This document shows, piece after piece, positions 63,001-64,000 of a stretch of 64,000 nt of DNA. The stretch is taken from positions 1 to 64,000 of the forward strand of contig JALWRC010000040.1 in assembly GCA_027080725.1 (NCBI GenBank), read 5' to 3'. This DNA is from Saprospiraceae bacterium (GTDB lineage Bacteria; Bacteroidota; Bacteroidia; Chitinophagales; Saprospiraceae). Below the pieces are notes generated by a model. The model searched no databases and was not told the origin of the DNA. It saw only the letters and a program-made list of their open reading frames with translations. Both the position numbers and the translations under genes were made by a program. The number at the start of each line of letters is the position of its first letter. Position 1 is the first letter of the stretch.

Positions 63001-64000
63001 ATGTTGAAAAAGATATTGTCTATCATATTGTTAAGTATGTTTGTTTTTGGGCTGAATGCTCAGGAACATGGGTCTCATGAATCTCCCAATGGAGATGAAA
63101 GCCATGATTCCCACCATGCTTTTGATCCGGCGGAATCCGCCTTTCACCACATATCCAATCACAATGTGTACAGCATTGGCCCCTGGAATATCCCTTTGCC
63201 CTGTATTTTGTACGCTCCTGAAGAGGGATGGTCCATGTTTATGTCCGGGGTATTTGAACCCAGTGCAGAGCATCATGGCACCGGTCATAAGGCCTACAAA
63301 AAATATGTTTTGGATAAAGGCATTGTAAAGCATGTCGCGGACCCGTCCTTTCCCTCGGAAGAAGTTGAAATCGAAGATGTGGTCACAAGGGAAGAGATGG
63401 TAGATGGGAAGAAGAAGGATGTATCTTACGTCAAATACAATGGCAAGGAATACAAGCTGGATTCTAAGAGCACGATGGATGGCGGGGTATTTGGAGGAGG
63501 TATCACGTCTTTTTATGATTTTTCGATTACCAAGAATGTCGCCGGGATGATGCTGGTAGCCCTTTTTCTCATGTGGGTTTTTATAAGAGTTGCGCGCACA
63601 TATAAAGAACGGGAAGGAAAAGCACCAAAGGGAATACAAAACTTTCTGGAGCCTCTGTTCCTGTTTATTCAAGACGAAGTAACCAAGCCATTTTTGGGGG
63701 ATAAGTGGGAAAAATACAATCCGTTCCTCATGACCCTTTTCTTTTTTATTCTAGGATTGAATCTCTTCGGACAGATACCATTTTTTGGGGGATCTAACAT
63801 TACAGGAAATCTCGCAGTGACTATGGTCTTAGCTATCGTCACCTTTTTTGTAGTTAACTTAAATGGCAATAAAAACTATTGGGAGCATGTACTTTGGATG
63901 CCAGGAGTTCCGGCTTGGGTAAAAACCATCTTAACGCCGGTAGAAATCATGTCCATGTTTATTAAGCCCATGACGTTGATGCTGCGACTATTTGCCAATA
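63001..64000 (+). CDS. atpB: F0F1 ATP synthase subunit a, partial at the window end
   Basis: 333 residues visible from the ATG at 63001; the 3' end is outside. Membrane subunit forming the proton half-channels next to the c-ring. A signal-like first helix (ILSIILLSMFVFGLNAQ), then a long His/Glu-rich extension (about 20-165: EHGSHESPNGDESHDSHH), typical of Bacteroidota atpB, then the helices (MMLVALFLMWVFIRVA, LTLFFFILGLNLFGQIPFF-like) and the start of the key MSMFIKPMTLMLRLFAN helix that carries the essential Arg. First gene of the F0 operon as far as can be seen. Confidence 0.95.
   Translation, partial: MLKKILSIILLSMFVFGLNAQEHGSHESPNGDESHDSHHAFDPAESAFHHISNHNVYSIGPWNIPLPCILYAPEEGWSMFMSGVFEPSAEHHGTGHKAYKKYVLDKGIVKHVADPSFPSEEVEIEDVVTREEMVDGKKKDVSYVKYNGKEYKLDSKSTMDGGVFGGGITSFYDFSITKNVAGMMLVALFLMWVFIRVARTYKEREGKAPKGIQNFLEPLFLFIQDEVTKPFLGDKWEKYNPFLMTLFFFILGLNLFGQIPFFGGSNITGNLAVTMVLAIVTFFVVNLNGNKNYWEHVLWMPGVPAWVKTILTPVEIMSMFIKPMTLMLRLFAN

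Noticed and set aside
1-64000. CRISPR array, tRNA/rRNA genes, insertion sequence or prophage
   Set aside because: No regularly spaced repeats, no tRNA-like T-arm with matching stems, no transposase with terminal repeats and no phage structural genes were found by eye. The 13-mer copies are kilobases apart, not array-like.

Overview
The window comes from a member of the Bacteroidota, probably near the Saprospiria/Chitinophagia side (class is inference). Evidence seen directly: eight secreted proteins ending in type IX secretion system (T9SS) C-terminal sorting domains, SprB-type repeats, a three-gene sdhCAB set of the Bacteroidetes/Wolinella type, DUF4175, BatA and dodecin genes, almost no Shine-Dalgarno sequences, and promoter-like TTTG / TANNTTTG elements (the Bacteroidetes -33/-7 pattern) before several genes. 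No rRNA, tRNA, CRISPR array, insertion sequence or prophage was recognised.

Layout. 1-4.9 kb: an Rpn-family nuclease cut by the window edge, a YheT-like hydrolase and sdhCAB. 5-12.6 kb: a T9SS-exported WD-spaced repeat protein, a PhoR/PhoB-like two-component pair, a PorE-like OmpA protein followed 2 bp later by a 23S rRNA uracil methyltransferase, and a small conserved protein. 12.9-22.8 kb: a block of four secreted T9SS cargo proteins (beta-propeller-like, a 1469-residue Cys-rich PKD/beta-helix protein, a beta-helix protein and a carboxylesterase-like protein). 23-28.2 kb: uppS and two tandem cation/proton antiporters with cytosolic TrkA/RCK parts. 28.2-38.6 kb, all minus strand: a GT39-like membrane protein, an M20 amidohydrolase, a five-gene group DUF4175 - RsbW-like ATPase - ybeY - Rrf2 regulator - DUF2279, and an OmpA lipoprotein. 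39-46 kb: two tandem paralogous T9SS metalloproteases. 46-54.3 kb: an outer-membrane barrel, an EEP-family phosphatase/nuclease, a C-terminal processing protease, a K+-dependent-type membrane pyrophosphatase and a secreted N-formylglutamate-amidohydrolase-like protein. 54.3-64 kb: TPR protein, mutY, Wzi-like outer-membrane protein, lpxK, dodecin, a dihydroorotase-like protein without its metal ligands, a BatA-type membrane protein, and the start of atpB.

The most striking signal is not a gene. The 13-mer GGTATGAAATGGT occurs ten times exactly (about 0.002 expected by chance) and at least five more times with one mismatch, on both strands. Inside genes it is read in all five reading frames that do not create a stop codon, so different peptides encode the same DNA word. 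This points to selection on the DNA itself, for example an uptake-sequence-like, recombination or chromosome-organisation motif. I know of no described Bacteroidota motif that matches it.

The genes otherwise describe a respiring, surface-active heterotroph: sdhCAB, an F-type ATPase and a membrane pyrophosphatase for energy, two antiporters for ion balance, lpxK, uppS, OmpA and Wzi-like proteins for the envelope, and a large investment in T9SS-exported proteases, esterases and adhesin-like proteins.
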